A DNA stretch of 64,000 bases. Origin: Planctomycetota bacterium. GTDB taxonomy: Bacteria; Planctomycetota; Planctomycetia; Planctomycetales; Planctomycetaceae. The notes under the pieces were generated by a model. The model had not been told where the DNA came from, ran no database searches, and saw only the letters and a program-made list of their open reading frames with translations. The position numbers and the translations under genes are program-made. Below, piece by piece: positions 19,266 to 27,289 of this stretch. The stretch is from positions 11,236-75,235 of the forward strand of contig JAEZFD010000013.1 of NCBI GenBank assembly GCA_023417655.1. Reading direction: 5' to 3'. Numbering within the stretch: the first letter of the stretch is position 1; the number at the start of each line of letters is the position of its first letter.

Positions 19266-20064
19266 GAGGTTCCTGCCGAAGGCCCAGACGCGCAGAATCC
19301 GATCCCGATGACTTGAGAGAGGAGTCATCCACGGATCCCGTTTGCCAAGGCAAGGGGTGAGTGAGACGAGGAAGTGACGTGAGAAAAAATCGAAGTCGTT
19401 GACGACACAAAGTCTGCATTCGATGAGAGATTTGCCTGAGCTCGAGCGAGTCAGACAGTCGTTTGCAGGTTCGAGTTGTAACGTTTGGGAAGTGACTTTC
19501 AGGAAGGTGGCGGAGTGATATCTCGACCGGCAGAAAAGTGTCAACGGGGCTTCGTATGATTTTCAAAAAAGTCAGAACTGCTTGGTAAAAGATTCAAGAG
19601 TCAGGCGATGAGCGTCGCTGATATCTTTGATTTCCCCACCGGCTTTCCTCATGTGACTGCACTCATTTGCCTCCTTCTCTCAGAAGAAGTCATGAGGGTC
19701 TTATCAGAGAAAAGACTGGCTCTCACGAAGGATGAGATGAGCCATCCTGTTCCTCCGTGGACATACGATTTCGTGCCTTTCCACTCTCTCCTGCGAGTGC
19801 AGTCTGGATTCACCTCGATTCCGTCCCCGAGAAGGCACCAATTCGATGATCGGCAGAAGCTGCCGACATTTTTGAACGCAGTGTGCAGAAGCTGATTGCC
19901 CGAGACAGCGGAATGGCGTCTGTTCCATCGCGAGATCAAATTACCAGATCCGGTTCCGATCTAAATCGATGTCTCCTTATCTGGGATCGCACGAGTCCGG
20001 TTCTGTATGATCACCCTGCTTCGCTGCCTCTCGGCAAGGACTTCAACAGATTGGAGGAAGTGAG
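19266..20064. other. Divergent intergenic region
   Basis: 799 bases between the divergent AAA+ regulator and the small secreted protein gene. Open frames on either strand here (for example 19608-19895 plus) have no ribosome site or recognisable sequence. It presumably holds promoters for both flanking genes, but no clear sigma70 or sigma54 box could be picked by eye. Confidence 0.4.
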
Positions 20065-20511
20065 ATGTCCTCTCGATTCATTTCAGTGACTCTGTGTTCC
20101 GTCCTGTTTCTCTTCGCTCTGCTCCCTGCCGTTGCGCAAGAGCCGTCGCAACCCAACGCCACGACCGCGGCCCCTGTCCGGATTCGACCGGAAGAAGCTC
20201 GTCAACACGTCGGGCGACTTGTCGAAGTGACATTTGTGGTCAAAAAGACGAAGTACAACCCGATGCGGAATCTGGTCTATCTCGACTCGATGACCGACTG
20301 GAAGGACCCACGGAATCTGGGAGTCATGCTCACCTCAGAGGGATTGGCGGATCTCAAACAGAACCGGCACATCGATTCCCCAGTCGACTTCTACCGAGAC
20401 AAGAAAATTCGCGCCGTCGGAACAATCACGATCGAAGAAGACAATCCGTTTCTGAAAGTCATCAAGAGCGATCAGATCGAACTGGTAAAGAGTTCAGAAC
20501 AAACCCAATAA
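20065..20511 (+). CDS. Secreted hypothetical protein
   Basis: 148 residues. It has a classic signal peptide (hydrophobic core LCSVLFLFALLPAVAQ, cleavage likely after AVAQ or AVA, about residue 24). The mature part of ~120 residues contains EEARQHVGRLVEVTFVVKK, LVYLDSMTDWKDPRNLGVML and KIRAVGTITIEEDNPFLKV, a pattern resembling an OB-fold nucleic-acid-binding-like or NirD-like beta barrel found in small secreted bacterial proteins. No function is assigned. The ribosome site is strong (GGAGGAAGTGAG before ATG). Confidence 0.85.
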   Translation: MSSRFISVTLCSVLFLFALLPAVAQEPSQPNATTAAPVRIRPEEARQHVGRLVEVTFVVKKTKYNPMRNLVYLDSMTDWKDPRNLGVMLTSEGLADLKQNRHIDSPVDFYRDKKIRAVGTITIEEDNPFLKVIKSDQIELVKSSEQTQ

Positions 20512-20630
20512 ACCGCTCCTGACTCTGGATCGCTCCGTGTTGTCCAGGAATTTCGCGGTGTTTCCTCTCTCGGTGAACCCGTTCCTGTGAACCCGGGTCT
20601 GCGACGATAAGCACACAGAAAGCAGAACTC

Positions 20631-21161
20631 ATGACCGCATCCGCTTCCTCAATCAATCCCGTCTACTCGATCATGGCCGACGACGCTTCATTGACGCCGG
20701 CTCAGATCATCGCGGAACTCGAACGGGGAATCGACCTTCTGAGAAACGCCGTCGCAGACATGACCGCTGAACAGGTCCGGGCACGCCCCATCGCCGGCAA
20801 ATGGAGTTCACTGGAAGTTGTCTGCCATCTGGTGGATTGTGATCAGTTTGCAGCCGACCGAATCAAGCGAACGATTGCTCTGGAACGTCCGCTGCATCTG
20901 GGAGTTGATCCGACCACCTATAACACGGCCCTCAATTATCAGGAGGCCGATCTTGAACAGGAATTACAGCTGTTCGAACTGAATCGTCGCCATCTGGCCG
21001 CGATGCTGAAGCGGCTGCCAGACACGATCTGGTCACGGCCTTCGGTCCATTCTGAAACCGGACTGGTGACGGTTCGCCAACTCCTGCTGCACCCAATCCG
21101 CCATCTGGAGCACCACATTCCGTTTCTGCTGGAAAAACGGCAGGCGTTGGGATTGCTCTGA
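20631..21161 (+). CDS. DinB family protein
   Basis: 176 residues with a DinB/YfiT-like four-helix bundle: SLTPAQIIAELERGIDLLR, then GKWSSLEVVCHLVDCD (first His ligand) and LLLHPIRHLEHHIPFLLEK (second and third His). The family binds a divalent metal through three His and includes thiol-S-transferases and damage-inducible proteins. The particular substrate cannot be read from sequence. ATG 20631 is chosen; a second in-frame ATG sits 45 bases downstream. It is convergent with the RidA gene on the other strand, 21 bases apart. Confidence 0.9.
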   Translation: MTASASSINPVYSIMADDASLTPAQIIAELERGIDLLRNAVADMTAEQVRARPIAGKWSSLEVVCHLVDCDQFAADRIKRTIALERPLHLGVDPTTYNTALNYQEADLEQELQLFELNRRHLAAMLKRLPDTIWSRPSVHSETGLVTVRQLLLHPIRHLEHHIPFLLEKRQALGLL

Positions 21162-21182
21162 TTTCCGCATTGCTGACAAGAA

Positions 21183-21560
21183 TCAGAGAGTCGCGGAATC
21201 CGATGGGTCGCGTTTCAGTGCGGCTGTGACCACAAGTTCGACTCGATATTCCGGAGACGCAAGCTGCGCGTGAACGCATGCGCGGGATGGAGCATGGCCT
21301 TCCGGCACCCAGGCATCCCATTGGCGATTGAATTCCTCCAAATCCTCAGGGTACGGCAGGTAGACCATGACCTGCAGCATTCGAGAGGGCGCACTGCCAA
21401 TCGATATGAGCGTCTGCGTGGTTTGTTGCATCACCTGCATAAACTGTCCCGCGGGCGGGAGGCTCGGGTTCTCCGGCACTTCAACGAAGTAGGCGACACC
21501 GCCATGACAGACCACATCAGACCAGCGACGGTGTACCCCGTGGCGAATAATTTGAGTCAC
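21183..21560 (-). CDS. RidA/YjgF family protein
   Basis: About 125 residues from GTG 21560. It shows the RidA pattern: a start-proximal HGG-VYF-like segment (CHGGVAYFVEVPENP), MQVMQQTTQTL in the helix, APSRMLQVMVYLPYPEDLEEFNRQWDAWV, and a C-terminal ACVHAQLASPEYRVELVVTAAL. The active-site Arg position is partly changed: RACVHAQL here against R-x-x-V-x-V in canonical RidA. The canonical activity is deamination of enamine/imine intermediates; whether it is kept here is uncertain. The frame is open to 21680, but the sequence upstream of 21560 does not look like protein. Confidence 0.8.
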   Translation of the reverse strand: MTQIIRHGVHRRWSDVVCHGGVAYFVEVPENPSLPPAGQFMQVMQQTTQTLISIGSAPSRMLQVMVYLPYPEDLEEFNRQWDAWVPEGHAPSRACVHAQLASPEYRVELVVTAALKRDPSDSATL

Positions 21561-21676
21561 GCGATCCGATCCATCTCTACAAGTGCCGATTGAGCAACGA
21601 AGCCTGGCTGTTGCCCCGCAGAATGATGTCACTGCGTTTGACCATGATAAACGCTGACAGCCGCGTTTGCATTCCC

Positions 21677-23140
21677 TCACCGAGCCGCGTCACTCACTTT
21701 CGCTTCTGCCACATTCTTGACGTGGTTCAGCACCCGTCCGTGAATGCGATGAATAATGAACTGGGTCCACAGCTTCCAGTAAGGACGGGGATAGATCTCC
21801 AGTTCATACCAGGTCGTCCCGGTGAGTAGAACGTTCCCATTGGGCAGCTGTGTCAGACGAATCTCGCCCCGATTGCTCTTCAGCGCGTGATCGAGATGCG
21901 GTGGATGAATGTGGCGATAGGGTGTCATCTCAACCATCGGATGAGGCTGTTCACTCACATCGAATGCCAGATGGCGCGGGGCGTCCCAGACGGTGATTGG
22001 CTCGACGAAGCTTCCTGTCGAGAAGATGCAATGTCGTATCGCCCCGACTCCGGTCCCCTCGATCTTCGCTTTGATGGGATAGGCAATGCCCGACGTGAAG
22101 AGCCAGTCCCGCGGCTCCGGGATGTCGGGGAACTCAATAAACGTGTCCCAGACGACCTCCATCGGCGCAGCGATCTCCACTGAAGTGACATTCACAATTT
22201 CCTCACGCGGGCGAGGTAGCGCGTCGACTCCCAGCAGTCCGGGGGCAAGCAGCAACAGAAAAGATGTGCGAGAGTCGTCGTTCCGATATTCGTCGACGAG
22301 GATCTTGCCGACGACACCCCCCAACATTCCTAAGGGAATTGCCAGCGGTGCCGCCATCGCCAGACAAATCGCCCCTTCGATTGCAAAGCCGAGAAGTCCG
22401 AACCAGGCGAACAGGACAGTCACAAGGCCGATGAACACACTTTCCAGATAACCTGTTTTCGGGTGACGCTCATTGACAATCATTCCGGCAATGAGACTAG
22501 AGAGAAATGGGTAACCCGCGAACACTGACCATGCGAGGGCATCGCCAGAATAGGACAGAAGGGTGACGACAAACGTCAGACATATTGCGCCCGTCAGGAC
22601 ACCAATCATCATCGCGGACAGCTTCGAAATTTGATTTGCGTCCTCAGTCGCGATGAACTGACTCCGTTTTAAACCTAACGCAGGAGCGATCGCCAATAGG
22701 AACACGATAACCAGATTTACAACCGGGATCAGAACAACAATCCCGATCAAAGGAGAGCCGCCTGCATTGACGGCACGACGGGCACTGAGAGAAATTGCGG
22801 CCCAGCTCCAGAGGAATCCCCAGAAAGCAGAAACCACTTGCAGCAGCGTCACTTCCCATGAGTGCTCGAATGGTTCCGGTTGTTGGATCCGCTCACTGAA
22901 CGCGGGGCTGAAGATGTGCCAAAGGGTGAGGTCGCTTCCATAGAGCCCCCATCCGACGAGTGCATCCATACCGTATTTCACGACGATAAGAATCACGCCG
23001 ACAACGAAAAATGTTTTCTGACTCACCGGCTGTCGGAAACCAAAGATGAACCCCAGCCAGCCGCGCAGTCCGCGAGTCGGTTTGGATTCCGGCGCCGATT
23101 CCACGATATCAGTCGGAGGAGATTCCTCTGGATGCTGCAT
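21677..23140 (-). CDS. Polytopic membrane protein fused to a C-terminal SRPBCC/START-like domain
   Basis: 487 residues. It has a short charged N-terminus, then about eight hydrophobic segments (for example KTFFVVGVILIVVKYGMDAL, reminiscent of DUF805; LIGIVVLIPVVNLVIVFLLAI; AICLAMAAPLAIPLGMLGGVV) up to about residue 305. The last ~165 residues are soluble and read like a polyketide-cyclase/START-type fold: SVEIAAPMEVVWDTFIEFPD, then YELEIYPRPYWKLWTQFIIHRIHGRVL. Membrane-anchored lipid-binding domains of this type are seen in other bacteria, but the ligand is unknown. ATG 23140 and GTG 23146 are both served by GAGGGAT; ATG is preferred. Confidence 0.82.
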   Translation of the reverse strand: MQHPEESPPTDIVESAPESKPTRGLRGWLGFIFGFRQPVSQKTFFVVGVILIVVKYGMDALVGWGLYGSDLTLWHIFSPAFSERIQQPEPFEHSWEVTLLQVVSAFWGFLWSWAAISLSARRAVNAGGSPLIGIVVLIPVVNLVIVFLLAIAPALGLKRSQFIATEDANQISKLSAMMIGVLTGAICLTFVVTLLSYSGDALAWSVFAGYPFLSSLIAGMIVNERHPKTGYLESVFIGLVTVLFAWFGLLGFAIEGAICLAMAAPLAIPLGMLGGVVGKILVDEYRNDDSRTSFLLLLAPGLLGVDALPRPREEIVNVTSVEIAAPMEVVWDTFIEFPDIPEPRDWLFTSGIAYPIKAKIEGTGVGAIRHCIFSTGSFVEPITVWDAPRHLAFDVSEQPHPMVEMTPYRHIHPPHLDHALKSNRGEIRLTQLPNGNVLLTGTTWYELEIYPRPYWKLWTQFIIHRIHGRVLNHVKNVAEAKVSDAAR

Positions 23141-23300
23141 TCTCACTATCCCTCAGCAACAGACTGCCGGAGCGCGGTTCTTCACCCGAATCCTTGAAGT
23201 GATCGATCCAAGAGCCAGAGCCTGAAGCATCGTAGCAGGTTCAGATTCGATTCCGATGATGGCGCAGATTCAGATGCGGCTATTGCAGCGATATCCCAAC

Positions 23301-23340
23301 AAAAAACCCCGGGATTACCCGTTTCCAGGCAATCTCGGGG
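23301..23340 (-). terminator. Terminator after the FAD-Rieske gene
   Basis: On the minus strand, a 13-pair stem (CCCCGAGATTGCC / GGTAATCCCGGGG, one mismatch) with a 14-base or smaller loop runs into six T. It lies about 45 bases past the stop codon. Confidence 0.88.
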
Positions 23341-23383
23341 TACACAGGAATCGCATGACGCGTTTCCAGTCTGGCAGTGATTA

Positions 23384-24913
23384 TCAGTGTGTGATTTTCT
23401 CTGACTTCGGATGGAATGCCTCGAGCGGTTTCTCTGCCGGCCCACTGATGACGTCCCCCTCCATGCTGAAGCGGGAGCCATGGCATGGGCAGTCCCATGT
23501 CTTTTCCGCATCATTCCAGCGGACGAGGCAGCCCATGTGAGTGCATTTTGCCGAGCATTGATGCAACGTCCCGTCATCATCCCGGGCACAGGCCACAGTT
23601 TCTCCGTCGATCTTCAGCACTTTGCCTGTACCAGCCGCCAGTGCGCGTGGATCTTCGCGATCGACCGGGGTCAGCAGGTCTTTGATGAAGTAGAACGGAT
23701 AGTCCAGATTCTCCGTGAGGTAACGCCATGTTCCGCCCAACACCTTGCTGCGGGAGACTCCGAACAGGTCTCCCCAAGGACTCTTCCGTCCCAAGGCAAA
23801 GTCATTTGCCATCGTCGCCGCCACGACGCCGAATGTCAGACCATTTCCTGCGTAGCCGGTCGCGATGAACTGGTTCTCCGCGATCTCTCCAATATATGGG
23901 AGTCCGTCATTCGTTTCGATCACCTGGCCTGACCAGTTATAGTCAGGCATCGCACCCGGGATGATGTGATGCAGGATGTCGGTGAGCTCATCGAAGCAGC
24001 TGACAGGATGCGACTTCTGTCCTGTTTTGTGATCGGCTCCACCGAGAATCGCCCGGGTTGTCCCTGAACTGGTCTCAATGCGGAGATAACGATAAGGATC
24101 CCGAGTATCCCAAAAGAGGGCATCAGGAATCTGCGCTTCCGAAATCGGAGCTGCAATGACATAGGTTGAATACGGAGTCAATCGCGTCTGGAAAGCGGCT
24201 GCGACGGCAGGGTTCGCCTTTCCAGAAAGGGGAACGTGGGTCGCAATGACGACTTTATTGGCCTTCAGCGAAATTCCGTTCGCGATGACAGTCGGCTGCT
24301 CCCCTGAGATCTCGCTGACCTCTGAATTTTCGAAGACGTCCGAACCATTACCGGGGATCTTCTCCGCTAGCCCGGTGACAAACTTGACCGGATGGAATCG
24401 AGCTTGATTGGGAATCCCGACAGCGGGACGTCCGAAGAGGGGAGCACGGGGAACAAAATAGGTGTCAAATCCCTGATCGCGGGTATAGACCGCGTCCCGT
24501 TCAATATAGAACTCGTCCTTCGTGTCCCCCAGGAAATCACCGAGCAGGAATGCTGGAATCCTCTGGAAGTCACAGTCAATCTTCTGCTGATTGACGATCC
24601 ATTCGATCAGCTCGATCGCCGCTGCCCCGGCCTTCCAGGTGAGTGTCGCAGCATCATCTCCAAAGGCGCTGACGAGAGAATTGAACCGCCGATCAGTCAC
24701 CATTGTCAGGTGTGCTGATGTGTGCCCCGTCTCTCCGCCGGCGATTTTCCCCTTCTCCAAAAGGCAGACTCTCAGGCCTGACATTTTGAGAAAATAGGCT
24801 GAGGTAACACCAGTGATGCCGCCGCCGACAACAATGACGTCGTATTCCCGAGAGGATTCGACCGAGGGATAGGCGCTTTCGTGCTCCGTCAGCCAGAGGG
24901 ATTGAGTAGACAT
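23384..24913 (-). CDS. FAD-dependent oxidoreductase with C-terminal Rieske [2Fe-2S] domain
   Basis: 509 residues. The N-terminal DAO-type fold has the dinucleotide motif VIVVGGGITGVTSAYFLK (~26-43) and GETGHTSAHLT. A substrate and FAD closing segment, FIATGYAGNGLTFGVVAA, lies near 365. The last ~75 residues form a Rieske domain with CTHMGC and CPCHGSRF, i.e. both Cys-x-His and Cys-x-x-His pairs plus the disulfide Cys. Such fusions are common in bacteria (YhfW-like) and probably couple oxidation of an amino-compound to an iron-sulfur acceptor; the substrate is unknown. Cytoplasmic, no signal peptide. The start ATG 24913 has AGGAG 7 bases upstream. A good terminator follows. Confidence 0.93.
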   Translation of the reverse strand: MSTQSLWLTEHESAYPSVESSREYDVIVVGGGITGVTSAYFLKMSGLRVCLLEKGKIAGGETGHTSAHLTMVTDRRFNSLVSAFGDDAATLTWKAGAAAIELIEWIVNQQKIDCDFQRIPAFLLGDFLGDTKDEFYIERDAVYTRDQGFDTYFVPRAPLFGRPAVGIPNQARFHPVKFVTGLAEKIPGNGSDVFENSEVSEISGEQPTVIANGISLKANKVVIATHVPLSGKANPAVAAAFQTRLTPYSTYVIAAPISEAQIPDALFWDTRDPYRYLRIETSSGTTRAILGGADHKTGQKSHPVSCFDELTDILHHIIPGAMPDYNWSGQVIETNDGLPYIGEIAENQFIATGYAGNGLTFGVVAATMANDFALGRKSPWGDLFGVSRSKVLGGTWRYLTENLDYPFYFIKDLLTPVDREDPRALAAGTGKVLKIDGETVACARDDDGTLHQCSAKCTHMGCLVRWNDAEKTWDCPCHGSRFSMEGDVISGPAEKPLEAFHPKSEKITH

Positions 24914-25025
24914 GTGCGACTCCTGTGTAGGCTCATCGATGAGATCACACAGGAGACGTGCAACTTAGATACCATGAGACGTGAACTCCCGTCCTCAACT
25001 ACTCTGAGGACTGTTAGTTTCGCCA

Positions 25026-25958
25026 TTACTTCTTGGCTGGCTTTGGATCCAGATTCGCATCGAGTTCTTCAGGAGTGATCGCTGATTGAACACCTTCGGC
25101 GGGAACCTGAGCGCCCGTCACCCAAACCAGCGCATTCAAGACAACCTTGCGATACTCATCATTCGCCCAGTTGTCGTGGAAGTGTCCCCCAGTGAAACCA
25201 AACCCGCGCCCCTCGTCAGGCCGCTCGACAGCCCACATCATTGCTTCGGATCGTCCCTGATTTTTCTGGATATGGGGATACGGTCCCTTAGGATAAACAT
25301 AGGGACCGTTGCGGACGTCCATATCAGGCTCAGCCACGAGGATAGGAGTGAAGCGGGTTTGATCCACAATGGCCACCTCGTTTCCTGGCAGATTGTTCAG
25401 GAACCGCATGTTGAAATACCATTCGTCCTTAATTTGAAACGGCTTCACCCCTGAAGTGATCGGGTGGTTGGGAAGCGATTTGAACTCAGGTTCCCAGATC
25501 GGATTGCATGAGAACATGTTCTCATAGTGACCACCGATCCATCGCAAGAACTCCGGGCCAGCCTCATCCGGAACGATTTCCACTCCGAAGTGCATGCAGC
25601 CGACTCCGAACTTCTTTCGTTCGACGAGTTCATTGATCAACTTCAGTCGGCGACCATTCTCTTGAACCAGTTCATGCCGCTTGCCGCCGTCCATGAAGAA
25701 GACTGTCGCATTCGCATTCTTGAGGATCGACTCGTCTTCCGGCCAGCCGTTCAACACGGTCTCGACTTCGAGGCCGGGAACATCTTTCAGGCATTTCGCC
25801 AGCAACTGGACCCCGGCATTGAACTCATGCATTCGCGGCGGGTGAGACGGCTTTCCGGCTACCAGAACCAGACGCTTCGTGTCCTGTGCGATCACCGTCG
25901 AGGCCGTCAGGACGAGGAAGAAGGCTCCAAGAACAAGCCACTGACATCGCATGAGCAC
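25026..25958 (-). CDS. Secreted ThuA-like domain protein
   Basis: 310 residues. The N-terminal signal peptide (LVLGAFFLVLTASTVIAQ, cleaved near residue 25) directs export. The mature protein is a ThuA-like glutamine-amidotransferase-type fold: KRLVLVAGKPSHPPRMHEF, ATVFFMDGGKRH, VGCMHFGVEIV, and later GRGFGFTGGHFHDNW with the conserved His. ThuA-like proteins are numerous in planctomycetes and are linked to sugar utilisation or found beside cytochrome-like proteins; activity is not established. GTG 25958 has GGGAGAAAG at 7 bases; ATG 25952 is the alternative. It is next to a weak inverted repeat (24991-25011) that may aid termination. Confidence 0.9.
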   Translation of the reverse strand: MLMRCQWLVLGAFFLVLTASTVIAQDTKRLVLVAGKPSHPPRMHEFNAGVQLLAKCLKDVPGLEVETVLNGWPEDESILKNANATVFFMDGGKRHELVQENGRRLKLINELVERKKFGVGCMHFGVEIVPDEAGPEFLRWIGGHYENMFSCNPIWEPEFKSLPNHPITSGVKPFQIKDEWYFNMRFLNNLPGNEVAIVDQTRFTPILVAEPDMDVRNGPYVYPKGPYPHIQKNQGRSEAMMWAVERPDEGRGFGFTGGHFHDNWANDEYRKVVLNALVWVTGAQVPAEGVQSAITPEELDANLDPKPAKK

Positions 25959-26221
25959 AGTCTTTCTCCCAAAGTGAGCAGCGGATCCGTCGCTGAGAAG
26001 GTCAATCAGAAGGTTTGAACTGCCCCGTCTTCGGAAGGACGATCAGGCAGTGAGAACTGGATCTCACCAGATTTGCGCGCTCTTGTCGACCATGGAGCGG
26101 TCCGCCGACTTAATGACGATACCAAGTCCGTCTCTGAGGAAGAGACCGACTCTGCCGCACTCAACTCGGTCGATGATCGCGGCAACTCACGGAAGCCGCG
26201 GTTGAACGGTTGAGTGAGGCG

Positions 26222-27118
26222 TTACGGTTTGGACAGCAGTGATTCCAAGGCTTGTGGCAGGACCGGATTCTTAAACTGAAATCCATGCTGCTCGGCCTGC
26301 TGGGGTAGAACGTAGGCACTCGAGAGAAGTAGTTCGCGGCCCATGCGTCCCATCAAAAGCCGGATCGCCGCGCTCGGGACAGGCAGCATGGCCGGACGAT
26401 GGACTGCTTTGGCAAGTTCCTGCGTAAACACACGATTTGTCACCGGAGAAGGCGAGACGGCATTCACCGGACCGGAAATCTCGTCATCCGTCAGGCAGAA
26501 CATGTACAGCGAGGCAAGATCGTCCAATGTGATCCAGCTCCAGTATTGCTGACCGGATCCGAGGGTTCCTCCGAGTCCACATCGAAAGGCCGGGAGCATC
26601 ATGCGCAAGGCGCCTCCCTTACGGGAGAGGACCAGACCGGTTCGCAGATGTACAACCCGGGTCAGTGCTCTCACAGGATCGGCCGCCTGTTCCCAGTCCT
26701 GACAGACGTCACTCAGAAAGCCGAACCCCGGCTGACTCTTCTCCGTGAGAACCGTCTCGTCTCGGTGACCGTAGTACCCGACCGCCGAGGCGATGAGAAA
26801 GCACTTAGGGATCGGATCCATTCGCGATAACGCATCGCTGAGCACAGCCGTTGTTGTTACGCGGCTTTCATAGATTTCATCTTTCTTACGGTTCGTCCAG
26901 CGAAGACCGAACACGCTTTCCCCGGCAAGATGAATCAGGGCGTCGCAGCCCTTCAGAACGCTTGTGCTGAGCTTCCGGCCATTGGTCTGCCAGTTGCGCT
27001 CGTTCTGGTCACGCGGTTCACGTCTGACAAGTCGAGTGACTTCATGCCCGGCGGCTTCCAGCATCGGCACCAGCCGACGACCGACCAGTCCTGATGCACC
27101 CGTTACGAAGACATTCAT
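26222..27118 (-). CDS. TIGR01777 family NAD(P)-binding epimerase-like oxidoreductase
   Basis: 298 residues, the usual length for the YfcH/TIGR01777 family. The N-terminal Rossmann motif is MNVFVTGASGLVGRRLV. Also seen are DALIHLAGESVFGLRWTNRKK (the LAGE signature), LRTGLVLSRKGGALRMMLPAFRCGLGG and the C-terminal DUF1731-like helix (GRELLLSSAYVLPQQAEQHGFQF). The reaction is unknown; plant relatives act in chloroplast division. ATG 27118 is the natural start. It stands alone in its direction between a ThuA gene and the TPR lipoprotein. Confidence 0.93.
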   Translation of the reverse strand: MNVFVTGASGLVGRRLVPMLEAAGHEVTRLVRREPRDQNERNWQTNGRKLSTSVLKGCDALIHLAGESVFGLRWTNRKKDEIYESRVTTTAVLSDALSRMDPIPKCFLIASAVGYYGHRDETVLTEKSQPGFGFLSDVCQDWEQAADPVRALTRVVHLRTGLVLSRKGGALRMMLPAFRCGLGGTLGSGQQYWSWITLDDLASLYMFCLTDDEISGPVNAVSPSPVTNRVFTQELAKAVHRPAMLPVPSAAIRLLMGRMGRELLLSSAYVLPQQAEQHGFQFKNPVLPQALESLLSKP

Positions 27119-27289
27119 GCCGACTTGTGTCCCGCGGAGCCCCTGCGTCGTTAATGTTTTTCCTTCTTATACCGACTCGCATCGGAAAGGACACGCAGTT
27201 TCCCCTCAGTTTTCGGATTCCGCAGTGTGAATCTGCGCATCCATTTCGCTCGTGCGCGTGCTTCCGGATCCCTGAGAGCGGGCGTCACC

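Noticed and set aside
19608..19895. 95-codon plus-strand frame in the divergent gap upstream of 20065
   Set aside because: No ribosome site, protein sequence without recognisable pattern, and a plausible promoter region.
24991..25011. Perfect 7-bp inverted repeat GTCCTCA/TGAGGAC near the ThuA stop
   Set aside because: Without a T run on the minus strand it is too weak to call as a terminator, though it might contribute.
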